A DNA stretch of 64,000 nucleotides from Magnetaquicoccus sp039908525 (GCA_039908525.1 JAMOAY010000001.1:248001-312000); one strand, 5' to 3'. Counted from the first letter of the stretch, positions 34,685 through 42,930 are shown. Notes: generated by a model not told the origin, from the letters alone. A program made the numbers and translations.

Positions 34685-35209
34685 GTGCGCGTGAGAGTGG
34701 ATGCCCAGTCGGACACCATCTACCTGGATCTGACCGAAGGAACCATCGCCAGCAGCGAGGAGGTGGCGGACGGGATCGTCCTGGATTATGACGACCAGGG
34801 AGGCTTGGTGGGTATCGAAATCCTGGACGCATCCAAGAAATCCCGGAATGCGGAGGTGTTGCGCACGTTGACCATGGAGGTGGGAAAGGTGGCGTCATCA
34901 TCACAACCCACCCGATCCGATCAACCCTCCCACGACACCCACCCCGCCAACTCCTGCCGGGCCATCCGGGTCAGGGCTGCCAGCCAGGTCGGGCTGTCGT
35001 TCAGGCAGGGGACGAGATGGAACTGTTCGCCGCCGGCGGCCAGAAAGCTCTCTTTGCCCCGCAGGCCTATCTCCTCCAGGGTCTCCAGACAATCGCTGAC
35101 AAAACCGGGACAGACCACCAGCAGCTTTTTGGTGCCCTGGGCGGGCAGGCGGGTCAGCAGTTGGTCGGTCGCCGGGCCCAGCCAGGGTTCGCGCCCGAAG
35201 CGGGATTGA
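34685..35209 (+). CDS. DUF2283 protein with long read-through tail
   Basis: The first 55-70 residues fit DUF2283: a GTG start reading RVRVDAQSDTIYLDLTEG, then EVADGIVLDYDDQGGLVGIEILDAS. Such proteins are short and usually end near residue 60-70. Here the frame stays open to 174 residues, and the last 97 codons run antisense to hemH and read as Ser/Arg-rich sequence unlike a folded protein. The native stop was therefore probably lost, or the tail is non-functional. Some DUF2283 genes sit beside a DUF4258 toxin gene; none was seen here. AGGAGA lies before the start. Confidence 0.65.
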   Translation: MRVRVDAQSDTIYLDLTEGTIASSEEVADGIVLDYDDQGGLVGIEILDASKKSRNAEVLRTLTMEVGKVASSSQPTRSDQPSHDTHPANSCRAIRVRAASQVGLSFRQGTRWNCSPPAARKLSLPRRPISSRVSRQSLTKPGQTTSSFLVPWAGRRVSSWSVAGPSQGSRPKRD

Positions 35210-35922
35210 AAGGCGATCTGCCAGCGCGTCTCAGGCAGTTTCAGCCCGGCGGCCAACAGGCGGGCCGTCTGCCGACACTGTACTTCGTAGGGATCCCCCT
35301 CCTCCACATAGCGTTGCGGCAATCCATGGAACGAAAAGAGCACCCCATCGCTCTGCTCCCAGGCGGGCAGGGCGCGGATCTGCGCGCACCAGGCTTCGAT
35401 ATAGTCCGGATGGGCAAAAAAGGGCTGTGCAAAACGCAGGGTGGGTACAAAGCGACTCCTGGCCAGTGCCCGTTGCACCGCATCCAGCAGGGTGGCATGG
35501 GTAGCCACCGAATAGTGGGGAAACAAAGGAAAGATCAACAGCCGTTCCACCCCGGCCTTCAGCAGGGCATGCAGAAGCGCCCCCAATCCGGGATTGCCAT
35601 AACGCATGGCACAATGGACCGCGATCCCCTCCCCCCGCAGATCCCGGCCCACCGCCTGTGTCTGCTGTTGTGTGTAGTACAGAAGGGGAGAGAGCCCATC
35701 CGGGCGCCAAATTTGTTGATACAAGACGGCGGAACGTTGCGGACGGCGGCGCAGGATGACACCATGCAGCAGGGGCAGCCAAAGGGCCCGTGGCCAGTCG
35801 ACCACCCGCCGATCGGAGAGAAATTCGGCCAGGTAGCGGCGCACCGCCGCCGGGGTGGGTTCGTCCGGAGTGCCCAACTGCACAAACAAGAGACCGGTTG
35901 CGGGAATCGATACAGAAGACAT
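34921..35922 (-). CDS. hemH: Ferrochelatase
   Basis: A 333-residue enzyme that inserts Fe(II) into protoporphyrin IX, the last step of heme synthesis. The catalytic His is in LFSFHGLPQRYVEEGDPY, and the conserved Glu region is PGFVSDCLETLEEI near the end. The N terminus LLFVQLGTPDEPTPAAVRRY is also typical. The start at 35922 is preferred because the family begins there. The start codon overlaps that of dsrN on the other strand by two bases, leaving no intergenic space. At the 3' end it overlaps the tail of the DUF2283 frame. Confidence 0.95.
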   Translation of the reverse strand: MSSVSIPATGLLFVQLGTPDEPTPAAVRRYLAEFLSDRRVVDWPRALWLPLLHGVILRRRPQRSAVLYQQIWRPDGLSPLLYYTQQQTQAVGRDLRGEGIAVHCAMRYGNPGLGALLHALLKAGVERLLIFPLFPHYSVATHATLLDAVQRALARSRFVPTLRFAQPFFAHPDYIEAWCAQIRALPAWEQSDGVLFSFHGLPQRYVEEGDPYEVQCRQTARLLAAGLKLPETRWQIAFQSRFGREPWLGPATDQLLTRLPAQGTKKLLVVCPGFVSDCLETLEEIGLRGKESFLAAGGEQFHLVPCLNDSPTWLAALTRMARQELAGWVSWEG

Positions 35923-37297
35923 GGCCAATTTTCCTGGAATATTCGTGGGTGCCACCCGCAAGAGCTCCGGCAAGACCCTGATTTCCATCGGTCTGCTGGA
36001 GAGTTTTGTGCGGCGCGGGCTGGTGGTGCAGCCCTTCAAAAAAGGACCGGATTATATCGATCCCCGCTGGCTGGCCGCCGCCGCCGGGCGGGCGTGTCAC
36101 AATCTGGACTTTTTCATGATGGGCCAGGAGGCCATTTTAAACAATTTTTTTCGCTACGCCCAGGGGGCCGACCTCTCCCTGGTGGAAGGCAACATGGGGC
36201 TGTTCGACGGCCAGGATCTCCAGGGGGCCGATTGCGGAGCGGCCCTGGCCGACCTGTTGCAACTGCCGATCCTGTTGGTGATCGATTGTCAGGGGCTGGC
36301 GCGGGGCATTGCCCCTTTGGTGCGGGGCCACCTCGATTTTCCAGGAGGCGAGGCCATCCGGGGGCTCATTCTGAACAACATCTCCTCCCCGCGACAGGAG
36401 CGCAAAATTCTTGCGGCCCTGCAGCACTACTGCCCGGTACCCATCCTGGGCACCCTGCCCAGGGACAAACAGATCGTCATCGAGGAACGCCATTTGGGGT
36501 TGGAGCCCGCCGGAGAGCGGGATGGGCTGCAGGAGCGTTTGCGGGCGATTGGCAACCTGGTGGCGGAACATCTGGATCTGGAGCGGATTCTCCAGATGGC
36601 GCGGCAGGCCCCTGCCCGGCCCCCTCCTCCCCCGTGCCCTGCCCGAAACAACCCGCCGGTCGTGTCGACCGATGGGGTACGGGTCGCCTATGTCACCGAT
36701 CGGGCCTTCCATTTCTACTATCCGGAAAACCTGCTGGCCTTGCAGGAACAGGGGGTGGAGCTGGTGCCCGTCTCTCTCCTGGGTCACGAGAGTCTGCCCG
36801 AGGTGAGCGGGCTCTACATCGGCGGCGGTTTTCCGGAGATGTTCATGGACGATCTGGCCGCCAACCAACGTCTGATGGGGGATCTGCGCCAGAAGATTGC
36901 CGCCGGTCTGCCCGTCTATGCCGAATGCGGCGGCCTGATGGTATTGGCGGAAAAGCTGCACTGGCAGGGCCATACCGTGCCCATGGTGGGAGCCCTGCCG
37001 ATCGAGGTCAGCATGGGCAGGCGCCCGCAGGGGTATGGTTACATGGAGGTGGAGGGGTGCCGGGAAGGGCTCTGGCCGGGTCTCGGCCAGCGGGTTCCCT
37101 GCCATGAGTTTCACTACTCCGGGGTGACACGGATTGGCGAGGGGGTCACCTTTGCCTATCGGGTGCTTCGTGGCCATGGGGTGGATGGTCGTCATGACGG
37201 GCTGTTGTTTCGCAAGGTGTTTGCCTCCTACGCCCATATCCATGCCGATGGCGCCCCCGGCTGGGGCCGCTTTCTGGCCGGGTTCTGGCGGAAATAG
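35921..37297 (+). CDS. dsrN: DsrN-type siroheme amidase (CobB/CbiA family)
   Basis: A 458-residue glutamine-dependent amidotransferase of the cobyrinate a,c-diamide synthase family. The ATP site is FVGATRKSSGKTLISIGLL at the N terminus, and KKGPDYIDPRWL follows. The C-terminal glutaminase domain has the Cys nucleophile in YAECGGLMVLAEKL and a late CHEFHYS. In purple sulfur bacteria DsrN amidates siroheme for DsrAB. Lying 236 bases before dsrEFH it is more likely DsrN than a cobalamin enzyme, since no cob gene is nearby; sequence alone cannot fully separate them. The ATG at 35921 overlaps the hemH start codon. Confidence 0.85.
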   Translation: MANFPGIFVGATRKSSGKTLISIGLLESFVRRGLVVQPFKKGPDYIDPRWLAAAAGRACHNLDFFMMGQEAILNNFFRYAQGADLSLVEGNMGLFDGQDLQGADCGAALADLLQLPILLVIDCQGLARGIAPLVRGHLDFPGGEAIRGLILNNISSPRQERKILAALQHYCPVPILGTLPRDKQIVIEERHLGLEPAGERDGLQERLRAIGNLVAEHLDLERILQMARQAPARPPPPPCPARNNPPVVSTDGVRVAYVTDRAFHFYYPENLLALQEQGVELVPVSLLGHESLPEVSGLYIGGGFPEMFMDDLAANQRLMGDLRQKIAAGLPVYAECGGLMVLAEKLHWQGHTVPMVGALPIEVSMGRRPQGYGYMEVEGCREGLWPGLGQRVPCHEFHYSGVTRIGEGVTFAYRVLRGHGVDGRHDGLLFRKVFASYAHIHADGAPGWGRFLAGFWRK

Positions 37298-37355
37298 CGA
37301 TAGACGCTTTAAAAAATCATTGCACACGACCGTCGATGCGAGGCGCGTTTTTTCC

Positions 37356-37386
37356 TTGCCACAATATTAACAAGTCATGATATACT
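37356..37386 (+). promoter_or_regulatory. Possible promoter before dsrE
   Basis: TTGCCA and TATACT, separated by 19 bases, lie in the AT-rich part of the 236-base gap before dsrE. The spacing is wider than ideal. The gap itself supports a separate transcription start for dsrEFHJOP. Confidence 0.35.
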
Positions 37387-37533
37387 GCGCGCCGATTCTT
37401 GAATTCTGTTCGGAACAGACCTCTGCGGCGGTTCTGTGCCGGTCTCTTTGGTCGCTCTGCTCTTTGGTCCGCAATACCCTGAATCATGCGGACGCGGCAG
37501 ACAGGGCTTGGTGGAAACGGAGGATAGCCAGGT

Positions 37534-37890
37534 ATGAAAATAGCAGTCTGCATCTATGAGGGACCTTACAATCATGAGGCCTCCGACAGCGCCTACAACT
37601 TTGTCAAGGCGGCTATCGACCGGGGGCACGACATCCAGGGCATTTTTTTCTACCACGACGGGGTCTACAATGTGACCAAACTCATGGAACCACCCCAGGA
37701 TGATCGGCATATCGCCAATCGTTGGTCCGCGCTGGGCGCCACGGGCATCGATATCGTCGTCTGCATCGCGGCCGCCAAGCGGCGAGGCATCGTCGATGAG
37801 GTGTTGGTGCCCAACGTGCGGATCTCCGGCCTGGGGCAGTTGACCATGATGGCGATCCAGGCTGACCGTATGGTGGTTTTCGGCGACTGA
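37534..37890 (+). CDS. dsrE: DsrE sulfurtransferase subunit (TusD family)
   Basis: A 118-residue subunit of the cytoplasmic DsrE2F2H2 complex, which carries sulfur on its way to DsrC in sulfur oxidisers. The active Cys is Cys77 in IVVCIAAAKRRG, equal to the essential Cys78 of Allochromatium DsrE. The typical FFYHDGVYNVTKL and PPQDDRH are present too. GGAGG precedes the ATG. dsrF follows after 20 bases. Presence of this Cys and of DsrH's Cys marks the oxidative DsrEFH type. Confidence 0.95.
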   Translation: MKIAVCIYEGPYNHEASDSAYNFVKAAIDRGHDIQGIFFYHDGVYNVTKLMEPPQDDRHIANRWSALGATGIDIVVCIAAAKRRGIVDEVLVPNVRISGLGQLTMMAIQADRMVVFGD

Positions 37891-37910
37891 CAACAGGGAG
37901 CACACTTTCA

Positions 37911-38312
37911 ATGGCGGAAGAGATCAAAAAAATCATGTTTACGGTTCGCAAGGCTCCCCATGGCTCCATCTATGTCTATGAGGGGCTGGAGGTCAAGCTG
38001 ATCATGGCGGCCTATGATGCAGACATCTCCGTGGTGTTCCTGGACGATGGTGTTTTTGCCCTGAAAAAAGGGCAGGACACCAAGGAGCTGGGCATCAAGG
38101 GTTTTGCCGCCACCTACGGCGCGTTGATGGACTATGAAATCCAGAAGGTGTATGTCGATCGTCACTCCATGGAGGTGCGGGGCATGACCGAGGAGGATCT
38201 GCTGGTCATCGGGGAGGATGAAGAGACGGAAGAGCCGGTCACCCCCCAGGTGATCGATGCGCAGGAAATTGCAGCCATGATGGCTGAACAACACAACATT
38301 CTCAGTTTCTAG
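37911..38312 (+). CDS. dsrF: DsrF sulfur-relay subunit (TusC family)
   Basis: A 133-residue DsrE-like-fold subunit of DsrEFH. It has KKIMFTVRKAPHGSIYVYEG at the N terminus and VVFLDDGVFALKKGQDT in the middle, as TusC/DsrF proteins do; it lacks the active Cys, also as expected. It lies between dsrE and dsrH with gaps of 20 bases on each side. The last 20 residues are an extended helix. Confidence 0.94.
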   Translation: MAEEIKKIMFTVRKAPHGSIYVYEGLEVKLIMAAYDADISVVFLDDGVFALKKGQDTKELGIKGFAATYGALMDYEIQKVYVDRHSMEVRGMTEEDLLVIGEDEETEEPVTPQVIDAQEIAAMMAEQHNILSF

Positions 38313-38332
38313 CGGAGAGGAGTCGATTCAGC

Positions 38333-38626
38333 ATGCTCCATACTGTCAACAAATCCCCCTTCCAGAACACCTCTCTGGCCGATTGTGCCCGGTTGTTGCG
38401 GGACGATGATGTGCTGCTGCTCCTGGAGGATGGCGTGTTCGCCGCCCAGACCGGTACCCAACACACCGCCCTGGTGGAGTCGCTCCTGCAGCGGGTCAAG
38501 GTGTATGCCCTGCAGGCCGACCTCAAGGCCCGTGCGGTGACCCGTCTGATCCCCGGCATCGAGACGACCGATTATGCGGGTTTCGTGGAGTTGGTGGAAA
38601 AACACAGGGTTCACTCCTGGCTGTGA
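38333..38626 (+). CDS. dsrH: DsrH sulfur-relay subunit (TusB family)
   Basis: A 97-residue third subunit of DsrEFH. It begins MLHTVNKSPF, as the family does, and carries Cys18 in LADCARLL, matching the conserved Cys of DsrH, plus LLLLEDGVFAA. The C terminus ends in HSWL. In most sulfur oxidisers dsrC, dsrM and dsrK follow it; here the next gene, 46 bases on, is dsrJ. Confidence 0.93.
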   Translation: MLHTVNKSPFQNTSLADCARLLRDDDVLLLLEDGVFAAQTGTQHTALVESLLQRVKVYALQADLKARAVTRLIPGIETTDYAGFVELVEKHRVHSWL

Positions 38627-38672
38627 CGGTGGCAGCCGGATCGGATCCCCTTGTACCTTAAGGAGGTGGCGT

Positions 38673-39044
38673 GTGGTGTGGTATCCAGCCCTGTTGGTCC
38701 GCTCTTTTCTGTTCGCAGCGCCGCTGCTGGCGTGGCTGCTCGCCGCTCCCGGGGCTGCCGCAGCCCAGGATGGGCCGCGCCGTGACGACCCATCCTCACC
38801 CCTCAGGCTGGAGTTGCCGGAGGGTAAATCCTGTGTGCAACCCACCGAGTGGATGCGTCGCAACCATATGGATTTCCTGAAACACAACCGGGATCTTGCG
38901 GTTCGGGAGGGGGTGCGGGTCAAGGATGACAGCCTGAGAAATTGCAGCACCTGCCACAAAAGTCGCGAAAAATTTTGTGATCGATGCCACACCTATGCAG
39001 GGGTTGCCCCCAACTGTTTTGAGTGCCATGACTATCCCAAGTGA
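38673..39044 (+). CDS. dsrJ: DsrJ periplasmic triheme cytochrome c
   Basis: A 123-residue cytochrome with an uncleaved or cleaved N-terminal hydrophobic segment (LFAAPLLAWLLAAPGAAAA) and three CxxCH heme sites at the end: CSTCH, CDRCH and CFECH. Cys54 in GKSCVQPTEWMRR matches the Cys that gives one DsrJ heme its unusual His/Cys ligation in Allochromatium. The GTG start at 38673 is chosen because AGGAGG is six bases upstream. DsrJ is the periplasmic subunit of the DsrMKJOP electron-transfer complex. Confidence 0.93.
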   Translation: MVWYPALLVRSFLFAAPLLAWLLAAPGAAAAQDGPRRDDPSSPLRLELPEGKSCVQPTEWMRRNHMDFLKHNRDLAVREGVRVKDDSLRNCSTCHKSREKFCDRCHTYAGVAPNCFECHDYPK

Positions 39045-39115
39045 CGGTCGGGGGGGTACGGGTAGGCGTGTTACCGGGATAATGCAGTAGATCGCTGAAA
39101 ATGGGAGCCATGACC

Positions 39116-39853
39116 ATGACCACGTTGGATAGAAGGTCGGTGCTGGGGCTGGGCGGGGCGGTGGCTGCGGGTGTGTTGCTCGCTCCGGGGGTATCGCTGC
39201 TGGCGGCGCCGGGAGAGCGGACCGAAGCCCTCGCCGGTCGTCGTTGGGCGATGCTGATCGATATGAACCGCTGCACAACCGACTGTACCGCCTGCCTGAC
39301 CGCCTGCCGTACAGAAAACAATGTCCCCCTGTTCGGTGAACCCGATCGGGATGTACACTGGATCCGCAAGGTGGAGCTGCGCGACAAAAGCCAGCATCGT
39401 CCCCCGGTCAGCCTGCCGATGTTGTGCAACCACTGCGAGAATCCTCCCTGTGTGCATGTCTGTCCCACAGAGGCCTCTTTCGTGCGCAAGGATGGTATCG
39501 TCCTGGTGGATGAGCACCGCTGCATCGGGTGCCGCTACTGCATGATCGCCTGTCCATACAAGTCCCGTTCCATGGTCTACCACGAGACCAAACGCTCGGC
39601 GACCAGCAACCCCCATGTGCCGATCCGCAGCAAGGGGGTGGTGGAGAAGTGTACCTTCTGCGTGCACCGACTGGACAATGGGCAGCAGCCGGCCTGTGTG
39701 GAGGCCTGCAACACGGTGGGCAAGGGGGCCATGCTGTTCGGGGATCTCAACGATCCCAACACCGAGATTGCCAAACGGGTTCGTGGCGTGGCCACGCAGA
39801 CCCTCCGGCCCGACTTGGGCTTGAAACCGCATGTGCACTACCAGGGGATATAA
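39116..39853 (+). CDS. dsrO: DsrO periplasmic iron-sulfur protein
   Basis: A 245-residue ferredoxin-like subunit of DsrMKJOP. A Tat signal is plain: LDRRSVLGLGGAVAAG. Four iron-sulfur cluster regions follow: CTTDCTACLTACRTEN, LCNHCENPPCVHVCP, CIGCRYCMIACPYK, and CTFC with CVEAC. The start at 39116 places GGGAG eight bases upstream; ATGs at 39101 and 39110 are alternatives. It would pass electrons between DsrJ and the membrane protein DsrP encoded 24 bases downstream. Confidence 0.94.
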   Translation: MTTLDRRSVLGLGGAVAAGVLLAPGVSLLAAPGERTEALAGRRWAMLIDMNRCTTDCTACLTACRTENNVPLFGEPDRDVHWIRKVELRDKSQHRPPVSLPMLCNHCENPPCVHVCPTEASFVRKDGIVLVDEHRCIGCRYCMIACPYKSRSMVYHETKRSATSNPHVPIRSKGVVEKCTFCVHRLDNGQQPACVEACNTVGKGAMLFGDLNDPNTEIAKRVRGVATQTLRPDLGLKPHVHYQGI

Positions 39854-39877
39854 ACAAGGGGCCACAAGGAGAAGCGC

Positions 39878-41074
39878 ATGATTGACGAGTTCGCTGCCAT
39901 CGAGGGGCGTTCCCCCGGCTATTACAAACTGTTGGCGTTGATGGGGGTGTTGCTCGTGCTGGGCGGGACCGCCTTCGTCTACATTGAACTGCACGGGCAT
40001 GGCGTCACCGGCATGACCAACACGGTGGTGTGGGGCATGCCGCACATCTTTGCCATCTCCCTGTTGGTCATGGCCTCGGGTTCCCTGAATCTGGGTTCCA
40101 TGTCCACCATCTTTGCGGTCAAGCATTTCAAACAGTTCGGCCGTTTTTCCGCCTATCTGGCCATCGCGCTTCTGGCCGGAGGGCTGACGGTGCTGACCCT
40201 GGATCTGGGACGACCGGACCGGCTGCTGCTGGTGATGATGCACATGAATTTCCGCTCCATGTTCACCTGGAATGTGTTCCTCTACTCCGGCTTCACGGTG
40301 TTGTGTTTTCTGTACCTGTGGAGCATGTTTCAGTATCCGAAGTTCACCAAGGCGGCGGGGTCGGCGGCCTTCCTCTGGCGCTTCGTGTTGACCACCGGCA
40401 CCGGTTCCATCTTTGGCGTGGTGCATGCGCGGGATGTGTTTCACTCGGCCATCACGGCGCCCACCTTTGTGGCCATCTCCCTCACCTCCGGCACGGCCCT
40501 GAGCATTCTGTTGCTGGTCAATTCATTCCGCTTGACGGGGCGCCAACTGGACGTCCGTCTGGTGCATGCCCTGCGCAACGCTCTGATCTTTTTCCTGTTG
40601 CTGGTTCTCTATCTGTTGATCGTGGAAAAGTTCACCCAGTTCTACTCGCCGGCCTTCTACGATGTGGAGCGGTGGATCCTGACCGGCTCCTATGCGTGGC
40701 TTTACTGGGGTGGGGTCGTGTTGCTGGGGATCGTGGCCCCGCTGGTTGTGCTGTTCAATCCTCGTTGGGGAAACCAGATCAACGGCATTCTGTGGTCCTC
40801 CGGCATGGTGGTGGCCGGCCTTTTTCTGTTCGTCTCTTTTATCCTGTTGGCTGGCCAATCCTATCCGTTCAACATGGTTCCGGGTTATGAGTTGTCCAGC
40901 GCTTTTCAGGATGGCATGGAGGGTCGTTACACGCCCACTCTGGTGGAGTTGCTGCTGGGTCTGGGCGGGGTGGGGGTCAGTGGTCTGCTCTATCTGCTGG
41001 GCATCCGCTTCTTCCGCCTGCTGCCGCAAAAGGCAACGGCCCCGGAGGGGTGGAGCGTGGCTTGGCACCCGTAA
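39878..41074 (+). CDS. dsrP: DsrP NrfD-type membrane protein
   Basis: A 398-residue integral membrane protein of the NrfD/PsrC family with about ten hydrophobic segments. It exchanges electrons with the quinone pool in the DsrMKJOP complex. Landmarks include YYKLLALMGVLLVLGGTAF at the start, the GMPHIFAISLLVMASGSL helix (about 50-67), and DLGRPDRLLLVM (about 110). AAGGAGA precedes the ATG. It ends the dsr block; repeat sequence starts 12 bases after the stop. Confidence 0.94.
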   Translation: MIDEFAAIEGRSPGYYKLLALMGVLLVLGGTAFVYIELHGHGVTGMTNTVVWGMPHIFAISLLVMASGSLNLGSMSTIFAVKHFKQFGRFSAYLAIALLAGGLTVLTLDLGRPDRLLLVMMHMNFRSMFTWNVFLYSGFTVLCFLYLWSMFQYPKFTKAAGSAAFLWRFVLTTGTGSIFGVVHARDVFHSAITAPTFVAISLTSGTALSILLLVNSFRLTGRQLDVRLVHALRNALIFFLLLVLYLLIVEKFTQFYSPAFYDVERWILTGSYAWLYWGGVVLLGIVAPLVVLFNPRWGNQINGILWSSGMVVAGLFLFVSFILLAGQSYPFNMVPGYELSSAFQDGMEGRYTPTLVELLLGLGGVGVSGLLYLLGIRFFRLLPQKATAPEGWSVAWHP

Positions 41075-41085
41075 GCGCGGTATCG

Positions 41086-41202
41086 CGGGTCCAGGGGGAT
41101 CATCCCCCTGGTGGGGTCCAGGGGCAACGCCCCTGGCGGGGCTCTGGGCGGAGCCCAGAATCAGAAAAACTGGTTCATTCCATAATCTCCCCCGGACCCC
41201 CA
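41086..41202. repeat. Palindromic repeat cluster after dsrP
   Basis: Three palindromes in a row: CCAGGGGGATCATCCCCCTGG-type, CAGGGGCAACGCCCCTG and CTGGGCGGAGCCCAG, then AATCTCCCCCGGACCCCC. Same modules and order as the A and B parts of the long copies, without the later modules. As RNA it may end or stabilise the dsr transcript. Confidence 0.75.
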
Positions 41203-41243
41203 TGAATGTTAAACCATAGGCAACGTGCGAAAAATGCCGCGCT

Positions 41244-41825
41244 TCAGCTGACAGCCTGCTTCCAGGGATACATGCGGGGGATCAACACGGTCAATGCTCC
41301 GGCCATCAGCAGCGCCAGTGCCGAGCCGGCAAGAAACAGATCCCATGTGTCTGGCCGCACCACGCCCAGCGTCACGATAAGAAGCAACATGGGCAGATCG
41401 AGAAAGTGGGTGAAGGTGGACAACCGCTCTGCACGGGCACTCTGTAAGGCGGGTGTGAACCTCCCTTCCGGCAGTGCCGCCTGCGTCAAACGCCGCAAAC
41501 GCATGAAATAGATCCGCGTGATGGTGTTTCCCTCGATGAACTCAAACAGAAACAGGCCCACCATGCCCGCAACCCACGGTTCCCGCAACGACTGCCACCC
41601 ACCATGGACTTCATGGACCAGGGCGATGCCAGAAGCGCCCAGCAGTATGGCGCCCGGCACCACCAAACCGTCATAAAATACCGCGATGTTACGTACCGCC
41701 TCGGCGAACGAGGTCAACACCTGCAACTGGCGGGAGCGCATGTCAGAAACAAGAACCCCCATCAACCCTCCAGCGATCAGGGTAAGGCCCAGCAGGTGCA
41801 CCAACTTCCACAATGTATAATTCAT
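41244..41825 (-). CDS. DUF2269-type membrane protein
   Basis: A 193-residue inner-membrane protein with four or five hydrophobic segments. It begins MNYTLWKLVHLLGLTLIAGG, with the His in the first helix that is typical of DUF2269-like, possibly heme-binding, proteins. LVVPGAILLGASGIALV and FLFEFIEGNTITRIYFMRLR are further landmarks. Its function is unknown. It lies convergent to dsrP, with a repeat cluster between. Confidence 0.8.
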   Translation of the reverse strand: MNYTLWKLVHLLGLTLIAGGLMGVLVSDMRSRQLQVLTSFAEAVRNIAVFYDGLVVPGAILLGASGIALVHEVHGGWQSLREPWVAGMVGLFLFEFIEGNTITRIYFMRLRRLTQAALPEGRFTPALQSARAERLSTFTHFLDLPMLLLIVTLGVVRPDTWDLFLAGSALALLMAGALTVLIPRMYPWKQAVS

Positions 41826-41937
41826 CGCTTCCTCGCGTGATGCCTGGCGTGTGAGCCTGGATCAGCCCATCGACTGGCCAGGATGAAGCACACGTATCCT
41901 GGACGGGTGGGGGGGCGTGGAACATGGAAAACCAGTG

Positions 41938-42381
41938 TCAGGTATACTTCTTATGGGAAGGACAAACCTGATGATCGGGATCCCACCACAGCACACGGAA
42001 CACGTTCTGGTCGCGAATACCGACGACCCGTTGCCTTCCCATCAGCGCAAGAGAGAAAACTTCGTCGATGTCATCCAATTTCAGGTCGGATAATCGCCGT
42101 TTAGCATCCGAGGACAGCAGGTCTACCGGAATTTTATGGTGACGTGAACCAACAATCTCTTGCCATGTCATGGTCTCGAATTCTTTGAGTTTTGGCGGAA
42201 CGTACAACAACGGATCGGCCCCATCAATCGGGGAATTCCATCCGAATGGGCCGTCCATGTCCATGACTCTGAACCGCCATGACAGTTTTTGTTCTTCAAC
42301 CTGACGCGCTGCATCACGCGAACTCGGCGTCTTGACCGGTTTGGCAGGTCGGCACCGTTCGGTTGGTATTTTGTTTGTCAT
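41938..42381 (-). CDS. Probable toxin of a Panacea toxin-antitoxin pair
   Basis: A 147-residue soluble protein encoded immediately after a Panacea-domain gene, which it overlaps by four bases (ATGA). The C-terminal half, with LSSDAKRRLSDLKLDDIDEV, RVVGIRDQNVFRVLWWDPDH and VCPS, resembles small RelE-like or related interferase-type proteins, where the aromatic strand near WWDP closes the fold; this is a weak resemblance. The N-terminal 35 residues are basic. In known Panacea systems the partner is a toxin (PanT). The region is more AT-rich than its neighbours, in line with transfer. Confidence 0.65.
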   Translation of the reverse strand: MTNKIPTERCRPAKPVKTPSSRDAARQVEEQKLSWRFRVMDMDGPFGWNSPIDGADPLLYVPPKLKEFETMTWQEIVGSRHHKIPVDLLSSDAKRRLSDLKLDDIDEVFSLALMGRQRVVGIRDQNVFRVLWWDPDHQVCPSHKKYT

Positions 42382-42836
42382 GCCCGTGTCGCTCTTTCTG
42401 CCGCAAGACCCTCGTAGTACATAGCCAAATCGGCATGGGTGATCTCCTGATTTCCTCTCTCACCATCCGGCATACCAGTACGGGCCTTGCGCCAAGGATC
42501 CTCCATGTGAGTCAAGTCGCTCAGGTATTGGGAGCTTTCCTTCCCGTAGTATTCCAACACAGCATCGACCGTCTCTTGCTCTGATGCGGTCAAGTTGTCA
42601 GGATTACCGCCCGAAAAGCTCGCAATCGACACTTTGAACTGCCCCTGATGTGCAGCGAACAGGACAGGCACGACGGGACCGTTGGCCCATGCCTGGATCG
42701 GTTCATCAAATAAGGGGTTTTCATCCCACACCAAAGACCACGCCTGTGAGTAATACACAAGTTTTTGCAATTTCATTGCGGTCATAGTGCCGACTTTTTC
42801 CAGGATGTAGGCTGCAACATCAAAAACGGTGGCCAT
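42378..42836 (-). CDS. Panacea-domain antitoxin (DUF4065, PanA/SocA-like)
   Basis: A 152-residue protein with a Panacea domain: MATVFDVAAYILEKVG, TAMKLQKLVYYSQAWSLV, FDEPIQAWANGPVVP and SEQETVDAVLEYYG are close to the family pattern. PanA antitoxins neutralise many unrelated toxins; other members act as proteolytic adaptors. The start at 42836 has GGAG eight bases upstream; the reading frame extends further but antisense to the sulfur-globule-like gene. The partner starts inside its stop codon. Confidence 0.88.
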   Translation of the reverse strand: MATVFDVAAYILEKVGTMTAMKLQKLVYYSQAWSLVWDENPLFDEPIQAWANGPVVPVLFAAHQGQFKVSIASFSGGNPDNLTASEQETVDAVLEYYGKESSQYLSDLTHMEDPWRKARTGMPDGERGNQEITHADLAMYYEGLAAERATRA

Positions 42837-42879
42837 GGAACAGACTCCAGGTGGTGGTGTGATGGGCAGGTGATTCATT

Positions 42880-42905
42880 AAAAAAGGGGATGGTTGCCCA
42901 TCCCC
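42880..42905 (-). terminator. Rho-independent terminator of the sulfur-globule-like gene
   Basis: On the minus strand GGGGATGG, a 4-base loop and CCATCCCC form an 8-bp stem, followed by six T. It stands 25 bases after the stop of the gene at 42931. Confidence 0.85.
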
Positions 42906-42930
42906 TCGGAGTCTTGCGAAACCCCACCGC

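Noticed and set aside
34528..34791. An 87-residue frame before the DUF2283 gene, considered as a DUF4258-type toxin partner
   Set aside because: It shows none of the DUF4258 pattern, and it overlaps the DUF2283 start.
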